From Staphylococcus sp. NRL 16/872 (GTDB taxonomy: Bacteria; Bacillota; Bacilli; Staphylococcales; Staphylococcaceae): DNA of 64,000 nucleotides. Positions within the stretch are counted from its first letter, which is position 1. Every line of letters starts with the position of its first letter. A program made the translations under genes and the position numbers. Shown piece by piece: positions 1 to 12,290 of the stretch. The notes below the pieces were generated by a model. That model ran no database searches. It worked only from the letters and a program-made list of their open reading frames with translations, and was not told the DNA's origin. The stretch spans positions 1,178,001 to 1,242,000 of the forward strand of contig NZ_CP119327.1 of assembly GCF_022815905.2 (NCBI RefSeq), read 5' to 3'.

Positions 1-51
1 TTTCTCATTTTTTAAATGAGTATCGACACCTAATAATATATGTTTATACAT
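1..51 (-). CDS. Universal stress protein family, 5' end only
   Basis: The minus strand reads a 17-codon start of a protein, MYKHILLGVDTHLKNEK, that runs off the left edge of the window. The start codon is preceded by a strong ribosome-binding site (AAAGGAGG) eight bases upstream. The opening hydrophobic strand followed by VD is typical of the UspA fold, where it forms beta-strand 1 and the nucleotide-binding aspartate. Staphylococci are known to carry a usp gene at this place, divergent from the CBS/HotDog regulator. Only the first 17 residues are visible, so the family call rests on that motif and on synteny. Confidence 0.55.
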   Translation of the reverse strand, partial: MYKHILLGVDTHLKNEK

Positions 52-213
52 AGGACATTCCTCCTTTAATATAATTATATATAGGATAAATTAATTTTTC
101 CAATAAATATATTTATAATTATTAAATAACTTCAATCGTTAAATTATTAAGAGGTTATTATTTTTATTCTGAAAATGTGTAAATTATAAATTGAAATAAG
201 CGTATTTTCAAAA

Positions 214-242
214 TCGATTTTTTTAGGTGGAAAAGTTATAAT
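214..242 (+). promoter_or_regulatory. Candidate sigma-A promoter for spxR-like gene
   Basis: A perfect TATAAT lies at 237-242, with a weak -35 (TCGATT, 214-219) 17 bases upstream. The rest of the 226-bp divergent spacer between the stress-protein gene and this gene is very AT-rich and shows no further clear site. Confidence 0.4.
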
Positions 243-277
243 ATACAAGACACTGTCTATTTTAGAGAGGTATATGA

Positions 278-1576
278 ATGACTAAACATGAACAAATAAT
301 AGCGTATATTGAATCGTTAAAAATCGGACAAAAAATTTCAGTTCGAAAAATTGCGAAGGTAATGAATGTATCTGAAGGCACTGCTTATAGAGCCATTAAA
401 GATGCAGGTCAATTAGGGTTGGTAACTACGATTGATAGGGTAGGCACCGTACGCATTGATAAGAAAAATCGTGAAGAAATTGAAAATTTAACGTTTAATG
501 AAATTCTTAAAATTATCGATGGTGAAGTTATCGGTGGCAAAAATGGTTTGAGTAAAAGTGTGTCCAAATTTGCGATAGGCGCAATGGAACTTAAAGATGT
601 CGTTAAATATATCAGTCATCAAACATTGCTTATTGTAGGAAACCGTCCTGATGTCCAATTAGAAGCTTTAAAAAAAGGTAGTGGTGTACTCATTACAGGA
701 GGGTTCAAAACCTCTCAAAAAATAATCGATTATGCCAATAGTCACAATTTACCAATTCTATCTTCAAATTATGATACATTTTTAGTGGCCAATATCATAA
801 ATAGAGCAATGTATAATCAAATGATTCGAAAAGAAATATTAATCGTAAATGATATTGTTAAGCCTATTAATGATATGACCGTTGTCTTTGACGAAATGGG
901 TCTTGAAGATTATAAAGCACGGGCGAAAGTTACAGGCCACTCGCGCTTTCCAGTAGTGGATAAAAATTGGAAACTAGTGGGTATAATTACTAGTAAAGAG
1001 ACTATTCACATGCAAGTTGGGGACACTGTGAGTAAAGTGATGACGAAACGACCTATTAATGTTGAATTAACAACCACTGTAGCGAGTTGTGCGCATCTTA
1101 TGATTTGGGAAGGTATCGAAATTTTACCAGTAACTACTAAAAATAGAAAAGCAATTGGGGTAATTACAAGAGATGATGTACTAAAAGCGATGCAATTACT
1201 TGGTCGACAACCTCAAATTGGAGAAACAATTAATGACCAAATTGCTAAACATATTACAATCACCCAAAATGACATTACTGTTGAAATTTCTCCATTATTA
1301 ACTAATCAGTATGGCACATTAAGTAAATCAGTATTTGTAGCCATTATTGAAGAAACGATTAAACATGAACTACGTAAATTTAAAAAAGTAGACGTAATGA
1401 TAGAAAGTTTAAATATTATTTACATAAAAACTGTACCTATTGAAACCTTTATTAATGTTTCATATAACATGTTAGATGTCGGCCGAAACTTTGCAAAATT
1501 AGAAGTTGCTATGATGAGTGGTAACGAGAGGGTGGCCAATGCTATGATTATTGTCCAAATGTTCGAAGATTTTTAA
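278..1576 (+). CDS. CBS-HotDog domain transcription factor, SpxR/YtoI-like
   Basis: 432-residue cytoplasmic regulator. Visible order: an N-terminal winged helix-turn-helix (about residues 1-60, with the [16 protein letters not shown] recognition region), a DRTGG-like domain (about 70-180), a pair of CBS motifs (about 190-310, with [13 protein letters not shown] and GVITRDDVL) and a C-terminal HotDog thioesterase-like fold (about 330-432). This architecture is that of B. subtilis YtoI and pneumococcal SpxR, where CBS domains sense adenine nucleotides or related ligands. The ligand and target genes in this organism are not shown by the sequence. Start ATG has GAGAGG upstream. It is followed 65 bases later by nrnA, a classic staphylococcal arrangement. 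Confidence 0.85.
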   Translation: MTKHEQIIAYIESLKIGQKISVRKIAKVMNVSEGTAYRAIKDAGQLGLVTTIDRVGTVRIDKKNREEIENLTFNEILKIIDGEVIGGKNGLSKSVSKFAIGAMELKDVVKYISHQTLLIVGNRPDVQLEALKKGSGVLITGGFKTSQKIIDYANSHNLPILSSNYDTFLVANIINRAMYNQMIRKEILIVNDIVKPINDMTVVFDEMGLEDYKARAKVTGHSRFPVVDKNWKLVGIITSKETIHMQVGDTVSKVMTKRPINVELTTTVASCAHLMIWEGIEILPVTTKNRKAIGVITRDDVLKAMQLLGRQPQIGETINDQIAKHITITQNDITVEISPLLTNQYGTLSKSVFVAIIEETIKHELRKFKKVDVMIESLNIIYIKTVPIETFINVSYNMLDVGRNFAKLEVAMMSGNERVANAMIIVQMFEDF

Positions 1577-1641
1577 TCAATTGTCATGGTATGTATTTGC
1601 GAATACATTTTAAAAAAATAAAACTTGAGGAGCAATCATTT

Positions 1642-2580
1642 ATGGTAGAAATATTTAATGAAATTATGCGAAAAATTGAAGAAGCGGAAACGATTATTAT
1701 TCATAGACACGTACGTCCAGATCCGGATGCTTATGGTTCTCAACTTGGATTGAAGTTATATTTAGAACACAAATTTCCAGAAAAAAACATTTTTGCCGTA
1801 GGAGAATCTGAAGTGTCCCTTGAATTTATTGGAAGTTTAGATGAAATAGCGGATGAGGTTTACGAAGAGGCGCTAGTGATTGTTTGTGATACGGCCAATG
1901 CTCCACGTATTGATGACCAAAGATACGGGGATGGTAGAGGATTGATTAAAATTGACCACCATCCAGCGATAGACCAATATGCAGAAATCAATTATGTGAA
2001 TACTGAAGCGTCCTCTACGAGTGAAATAATATTTGATTTTATTACGCATTTTAATGATGTTAATATTATTGATACTGATGTGGCACGTGTTTTGTATCTA
2101 GGTATAGTAGGCGATACTGGCAGATTCATGTTTAATAATACAACACCACATACGATGGAAGTAGCGAGTCAATTATTAAAATTCCCATTCGATCATAATG
2201 TAGAACTAAATAAAATGGCGGAAAAAGATCCTAAAGTGATGCCATTCCAAGGTTATATCTTCCAAAACTTTGAGTTGAGTGAAGATCATGCATTTTGCCA
2301 AGTGAGAATTACTAAAGAAATCTTAGAAGAATATCAATTATTACCAAATGAAGCATCTCAATTTGTAAATACTGTAGCTGATATTCAAGGGTTAAAAATT
2401 TGGGTGTTTGCTGTTGATGAGGGAGATCAAATAAGATGTCGTGTACGTTCTAAAGGCATCGTTATTAATGATGTAGCAAATCAATTTGGTGGAGGTGGTC
2501 ACCCGAACGCGTCAGGTGTCTCTGTTTATAGTTGGGAAGAATTTGACAAGTTAGCAGAAGCATTACGCCAAAAATTATAA
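1642..2580 (+). CDS. nrnA: Bifunctional oligoribonuclease / pAp phosphatase NrnA
   Basis: 312-residue DHH-DHHA1 phosphoesterase that degrades 2-5-nt RNA oligomers and dephosphorylates 3'-phosphoadenosine 5'-phosphate. Metal-binding motifs are visible: [13 protein letters not shown] near residue 21, the CDTA motif near 82, DHHP near 105, and the DHHA1 signature [10 protein letters not shown] near 285. The open frame extends upstream to 1591, but I start at 1642: TTGAGGAG sits about nine bases before that ATG, and MVEIFNEIM is the usual family start. It lies 18 bases before dnaE and is probably co-transcribed with it. Confidence 0.92.
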   Translation: MVEIFNEIMRKIEEAETIIIHRHVRPDPDAYGSQLGLKLYLEHKFPEKNIFAVGESEVSLEFIGSLDEIADEVYEEALVIVCDTANAPRIDDQRYGDGRGLIKIDHHPAIDQYAEINYVNTEASSTSEIIFDFITHFNDVNIIDTDVARVLYLGIVGDTGRFMFNNTTPHTMEVASQLLKFPFDHNVELNKMAEKDPKVMPFQGYIFQNFELSEDHAFCQVRITKEILEEYQLLPNEASQFVNTVADIQGLKIWVFAVDEGDQIRCRVRSKGIVINDVANQFGGGGHPNASGVSVYSWEEFDKLAEALRQKL

Positions 2581-2598
2581 AATGAAAGGAAGTCATAT

Positions 2599-5500
2599 AT
2601 GGTTGCACATTTAAATATTCATACAACGTATGATTTATTATATTCCAGTTTAAAAATCGATGATGTTGTTAAAAAAGCGCAACAAAATGGTTATGAGGCG
2701 TTAGCGATAACTGATACAAATGTTTTATATGGCTTCCCTAAATTTTATGATGCTTGCATCGAATATAATATTAAACCGATATTTGGTATGACGATTCACC
2801 TATCAAATGGCCTATATACCATTGAAACTGTGTTGCTTGCTCGAAATAATGAGGGATTAACCGCTCTATATCAATTATCTTCTGCCATTAAAATGAAAGA
2901 CAAAGATCTTGTGCCATTAGAATGGCTACACAAATATAGTGCGAATCTTGCCATCATTTTTAAAGATGCCAAGAAAGAACATCAAGGCATTATAAATGAA
3001 TTTATTAATAATGAAGCAACATATATTAATCACACAAGTGAGGTATCGTTTTATAATTTAAAAGTGGTTTGGATAAAAAATGCTAGATATCTTAATCCGG
3101 AAGATATTGATACGATACCTGCTCTAGAGGCCATTAAGAATAATACGAAGTTAGATTTAGTAAGTGATGTTGAAAATATTGAAGAACATTTTTTCTCCAA
3201 AGAAGAACTACAAAAGATACAATTAGCTGATGAAATCTGGAATAACACCTCAGAGCTTGCAAAACAATGTAAAGCTAATATTGAATATCATCAAGATTTA
3301 TTACCTAAATTTGAGACTCCTACTGGCGAAAGCTCTAAAGACTATTTATGGTCAATATTACAGCAAAAACTACAAGAATTTAATTTACATCAAGACGAAC
3401 GCTATGAGAGTCGCTTAAACCATGAGTATGAAATCATAACGGATATGGGATTTGAAGATTATTTCTTAATTGTAAGTGACTTAATTCATTACGCGAAAAC
3501 GCATGACGTTATGGTAGGACCAGGTCGAGGATCCTCAGCTGGTTCACTGGTAAGTTATTTGCTTGGAATTACTACGATCAACCCAATTCAATATCATTTG
3601 CTTTTTGAACGATTCTTAAATCCTGAACGTGTAACGATGCCAGATATTGACATAGATTTTGAAGATACTAGACGTGAAAGAGTAATACATTACGTTCAAG
3701 AAAAATATGGAGAACATCATGTATCGGGGATTGTTACATTTGGCCATTTGTTGGCGAAAGCTGTAGCTAGAGATGTAGGGCGTATCATGGGGTTTGACGA
3801 TATAACTTTAAATGAAATTTCTAAACTTATTCCTCATCGATTGGGTATCACTTTAGAAGTTGCATATCAAAACGATGATTTTAAACAATTTGTTCATCGT
3901 AATCACCGTCATGAAAAATGGTATGAAATCAGTCGTAAATTAGAAGGATTACCTAGACATACTTCTACTCATGCAGCAGGGATTATTATCAATGAAAGAC
4001 CACTTTATAATTATGTGCCTTTAACAACAGGGGATACAGGTTTATTAACTCAATGGACGATGACTGAAGCGGAACGATTAGGCTTATTGAAGATTGACTT
4101 TTTAGGGTTACGAAATCTTTCAATTATTCATCAAATTGTTACACAAGTTAAGAAAGATATGAATATCGATATTGATATTGAAAAAATTCCTATGGATGAT
4201 AAAAAAGTATTTACACTACTTTCTAATGGAAATACAACAGGTATCTTTCAATTAGAATCAGAGGGAGTTAGAAAAGTACTTATCCGACTTCAACCAGAAC
4301 ATTTTGAGGATATTGTCGCAGTCACTTCGTTATATAGACCAGGCCCAATGGAAGAAATACCTACATATATTTCAAGAAGGCATAAGCAAAGTGAAATTCA
4401 ATATTTGCATCCTGATTTAGAACCCATTTTAAAGAGCACGTATGGTGTCATTATTTATCAAGAGCAAATTATGCAAATCGCTAGTAAGTTTGCGAGCTTC
4501 AGTTACGGTCAAGCAGATATTTTGCGCCGAGCAATGAGTAAAAAAAATAGGACAGTATTAGAAAATGAACGTCAAAATTTTATAAACGGCGCAGTGCAAA
4601 ATGGATATGATGAAAAGATTAGTAAGCAAATTTTTGATTTGATACTTAAATTTGCTGACTATGGTTTCCCAAGAGCACATGCTGTTAGTTATTCAAAGAT
4701 TGCCTATATCATGTCTTATCTTAAAGTACATTATCCTAATTATTTTTATGCAAATATACTTAGTAATGTAGTAGGTAATGAAAGTAAAACAGCAACAATT
4801 ATTGATGAAGCTAAAAGTCAAAACTTAAATATTTTGCCTCCAGACATTAATAAAAGTCATTGGTTTTATAAAGCTACAGAATCTAATATATATTTATCGC
4901 TTGGTGCAATTAAAGGTGTAGGTTACCAAAGTGTTAAATCTATCGTAGATGAACGTTATCAAAATGGTGATTTTAAAGACTTTTTTGACTTTGCTAGAAG
5001 AATACCTAAACGAATTAAAACACGTAAATTATTTGAGGCATTAATATTTGTAGGTGCATTTGATACTTTTGGCAAGACAAGGGCTACATTATTGACGGCG
5101 ATTGATCAAGTATTAGATGGAGTTTCAGATGTAGCACATGATGATTTTTTATTTGATATGTTGACGCCTAAACAAACTTATCAAGACAAAGAGGAACTCA
5201 ATGATCAAATGATTAGCAATTATGAGAAAGAATATTTAGGATTTTATATTTCAAATCATCCTGTAGAAAAATTATTTAATAAAAAACAATACTTAGGTAT
5301 TTTTACACTTAAACATCACACGAATTTTCTACCGATTTTAGTTCAAATAGATAGAATTAAGCAAATTCGAACTAAAAACGGTCGAAATATGGCTTTTTTA
5401 ACGTTAAATGATGGCCGTAATATGATGGATGGAGTAATCTTTCCTGAAAAATTTAAACATTATGAAACAGATTTAAAAGAAAATGAACTTTATGTTGTGT

Positions 5501-5796
5501 CTGGTAAATTTGAAAAAAGAAACGAACAAATTCAACTGATTGTTAACCAGTTAATTACTATTAATGAGTATGAGGAAAAACATATAAAAAAAGCAAAGAG
5601 AATTATTATTAGAAATGTAAAAGAGCTTGAAGAGATACAACAACATCTTTCATTTAACAAAGAAAATGATATAGAAGTACTGATTTATAATGAAGCATCT
5701 AATGAAACGACTTCACTAGGATTTATTAAAAGAGATAGAGAATATTTAAGTCATTTTATTAATCTCTTTGAACCTAGGGATATTAGAATTGTATAG
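2599..5796 (+). CDS. dnaE: DNA polymerase III alpha subunit DnaE
   Basis: 1065-residue C-family replicative polymerase. In Gram-positives DnaE is the error-prone, primer-extending partner of PolC. It starts with a PHP domain (residues 1-~200, HLNIHTTYDLLYSSLKI). The polymerase core carries GPGRGSSAGS near residue 307 and the catalytic PDIDIDF near 348. A helix-hairpin-helix region follows near 760-810 (GAIKGVGYQSVKSI), then a C-terminal OB fold near 890-980. The length fits the short DnaE1-type of Firmicutes, without the proofreading exonuclease that PolC has. The start ATG is preceded by AAAGGAAG. A terminator-like hairpin follows. Confidence 0.95.
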   Translation: MVAHLNIHTTYDLLYSSLKIDDVVKKAQQNGYEALAITDTNVLYGFPKFYDACIEYNIKPIFGMTIHLSNGLYTIETVLLARNNEGLTALYQLSSAIKMKDKDLVPLEWLHKYSANLAIIFKDAKKEHQGIINEFINNEATYINHTSEVSFYNLKVVWIKNARYLNPEDIDTIPALEAIKNNTKLDLVSDVENIEEHFFSKEELQKIQLADEIWNNTSELAKQCKANIEYHQDLLPKFETPTGESSKDYLWSILQQKLQEFNLHQDERYESRLNHEYEIITDMGFEDYFLIVSDLIHYAKTHDVMVGPGRGSSAGSLVSYLLGITTINPIQYHLLFERFLNPERVTMPDIDIDFEDTRRERVIHYVQEKYGEHHVSGIVTFGHLLAKAVARDVGRIMGFDDITLNEISKLIPHRLGITLEVAYQNDDFKQFVHRNHRHEKWYEISRKLEGLPRHTSTHAAGIIINERPLYNYVPLTTGDTGLLTQWTMTEAERLGLLKIDFLGLRNLSIIHQIVTQVKKDMNIDIDIEKIPMDDKKVFTLLSNGNTTGIFQLESEGVRKVLIRLQPEHFEDIVAVTSLYRPGPMEEIPTYISRRHKQSEIQYLHPDLEPILKSTYGVIIYQEQIMQIASKFASFSYGQADILRRAMSKKNRTVLENERQNFINGAVQNGYDEKISKQIFDLILKFADYGFPRAHAVSYSKIAYIMSYLKVHYPNYFYANILSNVVGNESKTATIIDEAKSQNLNILPPDINKSHWFYKATESNIYLSLGAIKGVGYQSVKSIVDERYQNGDFKDFFDFARRIPKRIKTRKLFEALIFVGAFDTFGKTRATLLTAIDQVLDGVSDVAHDDFLFDMLTPKQTYQDKEELNDQMISNYEKEYLGFYISNHPVEKLFNKKQYLGIFTLKHHTNFLPILVQIDRIKQIRTKNGRNMAFLTLNDGRNMMDGVIFPEKFKHYETDLKENELYVVSGKFEKRNEQIQLIVNQLITINEYEEKHIKKAKRIIIRNVKELEEIQQHLSFNKENDIEVLIYNEASNETTSLGFIKRDREYLSHFINLFEPRDIRIV

Positions 5797-5825
5797 CTTT
5801 TACAAGCAAAAAAATTGTGATATAG

Positions 5826-5870
5826 TTAACTGATGATTAATAAGATAAGATCATCAGTTAATTTCATTTT
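5826..5870 (+). terminator. Intrinsic terminator after dnaE
   Basis: A perfect 12-bp stem (TTAACTGATGAT at 5826-5837 with ATCATCAGTTAA at 5850-5861) and a 12-base loop are followed by a short T-rich tail. It ends the nrnA-dnaE unit. The stem is AU-rich and the tail is interrupted, so it may be leaky. Confidence 0.7.
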
Positions 5871-5953
5871 ATGAACACAATTGAGTTAATATAACAAATT
5901 GATTGTTCACAACTTTTGTTTTAAAATACAGATTATTAACAGGGGCTGATTTG

Positions 5954-7183
5954 ATGTCTTTAAGAGATGACGCTTTACAAATGCACAAAGAAAATCAAGG
6001 TAAATTAGAAATAATGCCTAATGTAAAGGTAACGAATAAAGAAGAATTGAGCTTAGCTTACTCACCTGGTGTAGCTGAGCCTTGTAAAGAGATTCATGAA
6101 GATCCTCGTACTGTATATGACTATACTATTAAAAGAAATACAGTTGCTGTTGTAACAGATGGTACAGCGGTATTAGGTTTAGGGAATATCGGCGCCGCAG
6201 CAAGCATTCCAGTTATGGAAGGAAAAGCAGTTTTATTTAAAAGTTTTGCAGGTATTAATGGCGTGCCAATTGCCTTAGATACAACTGATACTGAAGAAAT
6301 TATCAAAACAGTTAAATTAATCTCTCCAAATTACGGTGGCATCAATCTAGAAGACATTTCAGCGCCACGTTGTTTTGAAATCGAAGAAAGATTAAAGAAA
6401 GAAGCTAATATTCCAGTATTTCATGATGACCAACATGGTACTGCCATCGTTACAATGGCGGGTTTAATCAATGCTTTAAGAATTGTCGATAAAGATTTAT
6501 CTGATATTAAAGTAGTACTTAATGGCGCAGGCGCGGCAGGCATTGCCATCGTAAAATTATTAGATGCATACGGTGTTAGAAATATGATTATGTGTGATTC
6601 TAAAGGTGCTATATATGAAGGACGTTCTTATGGCATGAATGCGACTAAAGATTTTGTTGCTAAATTTACGAATAAAGATAAAATTGACGGCTCATTAGAA
6701 GATGTTATTAAAGATGCAGATGTTTTTATCGGTGTATCCGTAGCAGATTTATTATCTAAGGAAATGGTACAGACTATGGCCGATGATGCTATTATCTTTG
6801 CTATGGCTAACCCCAATCCAGAGATTAAACCTGATGACGCTAAAGAAGCTGGCGCTAAAGTAATTGGTACTGGTCGTTCAGATTTCCCAAATCAAATTAA
6901 TAATGTACTTGCATTCCCAGGTATCTTTAGAGGTGCATTAGAAACGGAATCTACTAATATTAATGAAGATATGAAAAAAGCAGCTGTTGAAGCGATTGCT
7001 AATTTAATTGAAGAAGATGAATTAAATCCAGATTATTGTATTCCTGGACCTTTCGATAAAAGAGTAGCACCTTCAGTTGCACGTGAAGTTGCAAAAACAG
7101 CAATGGAAACAGGCGTAGCTCGTATTGATGTTGACCCTCAAAAAGTGTACGATAAAACAATGAAATTAACTGATTTAAAATAA
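5954..7183 (+). CDS. NAD(P)-dependent malic enzyme
   Basis: 409-residue oxidative decarboxylase converting L-malate to pyruvate and CO2 with reduction of NAD(P). Visible signatures: YSPGVAEPC near residue 37, [20 protein letters not shown] near 79-98, the metal-binding FHDDQHGTA near 157, and a Rossmann loop [13 protein letters not shown] near 192. The upstream in-frame ATG at 5903 is rejected because the ATG at 5954 has AGGGG at suitable spacing and gives the family-standard [11 protein letters not shown] start. It sits before accDA, and pyruvate plus reducing power would feed fatty-acid synthesis (inference). NAD versus NADP preference cannot be read with confidence, so no symbol is given. 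Confidence 0.9.
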   Translation: MSLRDDALQMHKENQGKLEIMPNVKVTNKEELSLAYSPGVAEPCKEIHEDPRTVYDYTIKRNTVAVVTDGTAVLGLGNIGAAASIPVMEGKAVLFKSFAGINGVPIALDTTDTEEIIKTVKLISPNYGGINLEDISAPRCFEIEERLKKEANIPVFHDDQHGTAIVTMAGLINALRIVDKDLSDIKVVLNGAGAAGIAIVKLLDAYGVRNMIMCDSKGAIYEGRSYGMNATKDFVAKFTNKDKIDGSLEDVIKDADVFIGVSVADLLSKEMVQTMADDAIIFAMANPNPEIKPDDAKEAGAKVIGTGRSDFPNQINNVLAFPGIFRGALETESTNINEDMKKAAVEAIANLIEEDELNPDYCIPGPFDKRVAPSVAREVAKTAMETGVARIDVDPQKVYDKTMKLTDLK

Positions 7184-7205
7184 TAACACAAATTGTTAGA
7201 TTTAC

Positions 7206-7247
7206 AGAGAAATTATGACTTAATTTTAATTTGTTCATAGTTTCTCT
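7206..7247 (+). terminator. Hairpin after malic enzyme, weak terminator
   Basis: Arms AGAGAAATTATGA (7206-7218) and TCATAGTTTCTCT (7235-7247) pair over 13 bp with one G-U. The tail (CTAATATTTT) is poor in T, so read-through into accD is likely. Confidence 0.5.
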
Positions 7248-7333
7248 CTAATATTTTGCAAGCTTTAACAATTGCAAATTCAACATTTTGGTAAACTATA
7301 TGGTTGTTTGATAGGTTACGTGGAGGTTTACAC

Positions 7334-8200
7334 ATGTTTAAAGACTTTTTTAATAGAAGTAGTAAGAAAAAGAAATATTTAACAGTACAAGATTCAAAAC
7401 AAAATGAAGTACCTGCAGGGATTATGACTAAATGTCCTAAATGTAAAAAAATTATGTATACAAAAGAATTATCAGAAAATCTAAACGTATGCTTTAATTG
7501 TGATCATCATATTGCATTACCTGCATATAAAAGAATTGAAGCAATTTCAGATGAACACAGCTTTAAAGAATTTGATAAAGGAATGACATCTGCTAATCCT
7601 TTAGATTTCCCTGGGTATCAAGAAAAAATTGAAAAAGATCAAAAGAAAACTGATTTAAAAGAAGCTGTCGTTACCGGTACTGCACAATTAGAAGGCATTA
7701 AATATGGCGTAGCTGTTATGGACGCACGTTTCAGAATGGGTAGTATGGGTTCTGTCGTTGGTGAAAAAATTTGTCGTATTATTGATTACTGTACAGAGCA
7801 TCGTTTGCCATTCATATTATTCTCAGCTAGCGGTGGCGCGAGAATGCAAGAAGGTATCATTTCATTAATGCAAATGGGTAAAACCAGCGTGTCTTTAAAA
7901 CGTCATTCTGATGCTGGATTACTATATATTTCTTACTTAACTCATCCGACAACAGGTGGTGTATCAGCAAGTTTTGCTTCTGTAGGGGATATTAACTTGA
8001 GTGAACCCAAAGCTTTAATTGGCTTTGCTGGTCGCAGAGTAATTGAGCAAACAATTAATGAGAAATTACCAGATGATTTCCAAACTGCTGAATTTTTATT
8101 AGAGCATGGTCAATTAGATAAAGTTGTACATCGTAAAGAAATGAAAGCGACACTTGCTCAAATTTTAAAAATGCACCAAGAGGTGAAACCGAATGCTTGA
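7334..8200 (+). CDS. accD: Acetyl-CoA carboxylase carboxyltransferase subunit beta
   Basis: 288-residue subunit that with AccA transfers CO2 from carboxybiotin to acetyl-CoA, the first committed step of fatty-acid synthesis. A four-cysteine zinc ribbon is visible at C34-x2-C37 and C53-x2-C56, followed by the crotonase-like core ([47 protein letters not shown]). I start at 7334, where GGAGG lies about eight bases upstream, rather than at the in-frame ATG at 7304. The 3' end overlaps accA by 8 bases, pointing to translational coupling of the two subunits. Confidence 0.95.
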   Translation: MFKDFFNRSSKKKKYLTVQDSKQNEVPAGIMTKCPKCKKIMYTKELSENLNVCFNCDHHIALPAYKRIEAISDEHSFKEFDKGMTSANPLDFPGYQEKIEKDQKKTDLKEAVVTGTAQLEGIKYGVAVMDARFRMGSMGSVVGEKICRIIDYCTEHRLPFILFSASGGARMQEGIISLMQMGKTSVSLKRHSDAGLLYISYLTHPTTGGVSASFASVGDINLSEPKALIGFAGRRVIEQTINEKLPDDFQTAEFLLEHGQLDKVVHRKEMKATLAQILKMHQEVKPNA

Positions 8201-9140
8201 TTTTGAAAAACCATTATTTGATATAAAAAGTAAAATTGAATCTTTAAAAGAATCTCAAGAAAAAAATGATGTAGATTTACAAGATGAAATTGACTTATTA
8301 GAAGCATCACTTGAAAGAGAAACTAAGAAGATTTATACAAATTTAAAACCGTGGGATAGAGTACAAATTGCACGTTTACAAGAAAGACCTACTACACTTG
8401 ATTATATTCCTCATATTTTTGATTCTTTCATTGAGTTACATGGAGACAGAAATTTCAGAGATGATCCAGCAATGATAGGTGGTATTGGTTATTTAAATGA
8501 ACAAGCAGTAACGGTGATAGGTCAACAACGTGGGAAAGACACCAAAGATAATATTTATAGAAATTTTGGTATGGCACATCCAGAAGGATATCGTAAAGCT
8601 TTAAGATTAATGAAACAAGCTGAAAAATTTAATCGTCCGATTTTTACATTTATCGACACTAAAGGCGCATATCCAGGTAAAGCTGCTGAGGAAAGAGGTC
8701 AAAGTGAATCTATTGCTAGAAATTTAGTTGAAATGGCTTCACTTAAAGTTCCGGTAATCGCTATTGTTATAGGTGAAGGCGGTAGTGGTGGTGCACTAGG
8801 TATTGGAATCTCAAACAAAATATTAATGCTTGAAAATAGTACGTATTCAGTTATTTCTCCTGAAGGTGCATCAGCCTTATTATGGAAAGATAGTTCATTA
8901 GCTAAAATGGCTGCTGAAACAATGAAAATCACTGCAAAAGATTTATATCAATTAAAAGTTATTGATGAAGTCATTAATGAACCACTTGGTGGTGCTCATA
9001 ATAATATCGAACAGCAGGCGAAAGAAATTAAAACAGCATTTGTTAAACATTTAGATGAACTAAATAAACAAAGCGCTGAGGAATTAGTCGAAAATAGATT
9101 TAATAAATTTAGAAATATCGGTTCTTATATTGAAAATTAA
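8193..9140 (+). CDS. accA: Acetyl-CoA carboxylase carboxyltransferase subunit alpha
   Basis: 315-residue partner of AccD in the cytoplasmic A2B2 carboxyltransferase. It begins with a predicted coiled helical segment (residues 10-50). The enoyl-CoA hydratase-like core follows, with [18 protein letters not shown] near 153-170 and the glycine-rich [13 protein letters not shown] near 194. The start codon lies inside the accD 3' end with GAGGTG as ribosome-binding site. A clean terminator follows, so accDA ends here as an operon. Confidence 0.96.
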   Translation: MLDFEKPLFDIKSKIESLKESQEKNDVDLQDEIDLLEASLERETKKIYTNLKPWDRVQIARLQERPTTLDYIPHIFDSFIELHGDRNFRDDPAMIGGIGYLNEQAVTVIGQQRGKDTKDNIYRNFGMAHPEGYRKALRLMKQAEKFNRPIFTFIDTKGAYPGKAAEERGQSESIARNLVEMASLKVPVIAIVIGEGGSGGALGIGISNKILMLENSTYSVISPEGASALLWKDSSLAKMAAETMKITAKDLYQLKVIDEVINEPLGGAHNNIEQQAKEIKTAFVKHLDELNKQSAEELVENRFNKFRNIGSYIEN

Positions 9141-9146
9141 TGATAG

Positions 9147-9181
9147 AAACTAGAAATCAATACTTTGGTTTCTAGTTTTTT
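9147..9181 (+). terminator. Intrinsic terminator of accDA
   Basis: A ten-bp perfect stem, AAACTAGAAA (9147-9156) with TTTCTAGTTT (9169-9178), is followed directly by a T run. Confidence 0.85.
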
Positions 9182-9206
9182 TATATTGAATAAGTTAATT
9201 TTCATA

Positions 9207-9242
9207 TATAAAACGTTTACATCAATATAATACACCTATATT
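9207..9242 (+). promoter_or_regulatory. Candidate cre-like site and promoter upstream of pfkA
   Basis: TATAAAACGTTTACA (9207-9221) matches the CcpA cre consensus WTGNAANCGNWNNCW except at the TG. It overlaps a possible -35 (TTTACA, 9216-9221) with TATATT at 9237-9242 (15-base spacer). CcpA control of the glycolytic pfkA-pyk operon is known in low-GC Gram-positives. The exact promoter assignment here is weak. Confidence 0.35.
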
Positions 9243-9256
9243 AATGGAACACCTAA

Positions 9257-10282
<1,026 letters not shown>

Positions 10283-10299
10283 TTTAGGAGGCTTTTATA

Positions 10300-12060
10300 A
10301 TGAGAAAGACTAAAATCGTATGTACTATTGGACCTGCATCAGAGTCAGAAGAAATGTTAGAAAAATTAATGAAAGCTGGAATGAACGTTGCACGTTTAAA
10401 CTTCTCTCATGGTAGTCATGAAGAACACAAAGCGCGTATCGATACCATTCGTAAAGTAGCTAACAAATTAGATAAAACTATTGGAATTCTATTAGATACT
10501 AAAGGACCTGAAATTCGCACACATGATATGAAAGATGGCATAATTACTCTTGAAAAAGGTAAAGAAGTTATCGTAAGTATGAATCAAGTAGAAGGAACAC
10601 CTGAGAAATTCTCAGTGACATACGGTGATTTAATTAACGACGTAGAAGTAGGCTCTTATATCTTACTTGATGACGGTTTAGTTGAATTACAAGTTAAAGA
10701 CATTGATAAAGATAAAGGCGAAGTTAAATGTGATATTTTAAATACAGGTGAATTAAAAAATAAAAAAGGTGTTAACTTACCAGGTGTTAAAGTTAATTTA
10801 CCAGGTATCACTGATAAAGATGCTGCAGACATCTTATTTGGTATTAAAGAAGATGTAGATTATATTGCAGCAAGTTTCGTACGTCGTCCAAGTGACGTAT
10901 TAGACATCCGTGAAATCCTAGAGAGAGAGAATAATCACAATATTACAATTTTTCCTAAAATAGAGAACCAAGAAGGTATTGATAATATCGAAGAAATTCT
11001 TGAAGTTTCTGATGGTTTAATGGTTGCTCGTGGTGACATGGGGGTTGAAATTCCACCTGAATCAGTACCAATTGTGCAAAAAGATTTAATTAGAAAATGT
11101 AATAAACTTGGTAAACCAGTTATTACTGCAACTCAAATGCTTGATTCTATGCAACGTAATCCACGTGCTACACGAGCTGAAGCAAGTGACGTAGCGAATG
11201 CAATTTACGATGGTACTGATGCAGTAATGTTATCTGGTGAAACTGCTGCAGGTTTATATCCTGAAGAAGCGGTTAAAACAATGAGAGATATTGCTGTATC
11301 TGCTGAAGCAGCTCAAGATTATAAAAAGTTATTATCTGACCGTACTAAATTAGTTGAAACATCTCTTGTAAATGCGATTGGTGTTTCTGTTGCGCACACA
11401 GCTTTAAACTTAAATGTTAAAGCAATTGTTGCTGCAACAGAAAGTGGTTCTACAGCAGTAACTATTTCTAAATACCGTCCACATTCAGATATTATTGCAG
11501 TTACACCTAGCGAACATACAGCTCGTCAATTAGCATTAGTATGGGGCGCTTATCCTGTGATTAAACAAGGTCGCAAAACTACTGATGATCTTTTAAACAA
11601 TGCAGTGGCAACAGCTGTTGAAACTGGAAGAGTAAGCAATGGTGACTTAATCATTATTACTGCAGGTGTACCAACTGGTGAACAAGGTACAACTAATATG
11701 ATGAAATTACATTTAGTAGGTGACGAAATCGCTAAGGGTCAAGGCGTTGGTCGCGGATCAGTAGTTGGTAGAACTATTGTTGCGAATAGCGCACAAGATT
11801 TAGAAGATAAAGATTTAAGTGAATCTATCATTGTTACTAATTCTGTAGATGAAACTTTAGTGCCATATGTTGAAAAAGCTGTAGGCTTAATCACAGAAGA
11901 AAATGGTATTACATCTCCAAGTGCGATTATAGGACTTGAAAAAGGTATTCCTACTGTGATTGGTGTTGAACATGCTACTAAAGAATTCAAAGATGATATT
12001 TTAGTTACAGTAGATGCTGCACAAGGTAAAATCTTTGAAGGCTATGCTAACGTCTTATAA
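10300..12060 (+). CDS. pyk: Pyruvate kinase with C-terminal PEP-utilizer domain
   Basis: 586 residues, longer than the ~470 of E. coli PykF because a PEP-utilizing mobile domain is fused at the C-terminus (about 475-586), as in other Bacilli. The N-terminal [12 protein letters not shown], the active-site region [12 protein letters not shown] near 220, [10 protein letters not shown] near 245, and [10 protein letters not shown] near 276 are visible. It converts phosphoenolpyruvate plus ADP to pyruvate plus ATP and is the second gene of the pfkA-pyk operon. A long terminator hairpin follows. Confidence 0.97.
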   Translation: MRKTKIVCTIGPASESEEMLEKLMKAGMNVARLNFSHGSHEEHKARIDTIRKVANKLDKTIGILLDTKGPEIRTHDMKDGIITLEKGKEVIVSMNQVEGTPEKFSVTYGDLINDVEVGSYILLDDGLVELQVKDIDKDKGEVKCDILNTGELKNKKGVNLPGVKVNLPGITDKDAADILFGIKEDVDYIAASFVRRPSDVLDIREILERENNHNITIFPKIENQEGIDNIEEILEVSDGLMVARGDMGVEIPPESVPIVQKDLIRKCNKLGKPVITATQMLDSMQRNPRATRAEASDVANAIYDGTDAVMLSGETAAGLYPEEAVKTMRDIAVSAEAAQDYKKLLSDRTKLVETSLVNAIGVSVAHTALNLNVKAIVAATESGSTAVTISKYRPHSDIIAVTPSEHTARQLALVWGAYPVIKQGRKTTDDLLNNAVATAVETGRVSNGDLIIITAGVPTGEQGTTNMMKLHLVGDEIAKGQGVGRGSVVGRTIVANSAQDLEDKDLSESIIVTNSVDETLVPYVEKAVGLITEENGITSPSAIIGLEKGIPTVIGVEHATKEFKDDILVTVDAAQGKIFEGYANVL

Positions 12061-12106
12061 TTAAATAGTTAAAGTTATATTATTTATAAAATTTTCTAAT
12101 AAATAC

Positions 12107-12148
12107 AATAGGCTAAACCATTTTAAATGAATGGTTTAGCCTATTTTT
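12107..12148 (+). terminator. Strong intrinsic terminator of pfkA-pyk
   Basis: A perfect 16-bp stem (12107-12122 with 12130-12145), a seven-base loop and a T tail to 12148. Confidence 0.9.
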
Positions 12149-12235
12149 CATATTTAAAGAAATTAAACGTAAATGGGAATTATATATTTTAATATTGAAT
12201 AATTAGTAAAAAATCATAGTGTAAAATCCGTGCAT

Positions 12236-12277
12236 AATAAAAACCTTAACTTACCCACAGTGGATAAGTTAAGGTTT
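12236..12277 (-). terminator. Intrinsic terminator of the minus-strand permease
   Basis: Arms at 12260-12277 and 12241-12258 (minus-strand order) pair over about 18 bp with one mismatch, followed on the minus strand by TTTTTATT. It is placed directly after the permease stop codon and back-to-back with the pyk terminator. Confidence 0.85.
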
Positions 12278-12290
12278 ATGAGCAATTAAA

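Noticed and set aside
9207-9221. A firm cre call before pfkA
   Set aside because: Kept only as a weak candidate: it lacks the TG of the consensus and no well-spaced promoter can be fixed around it.
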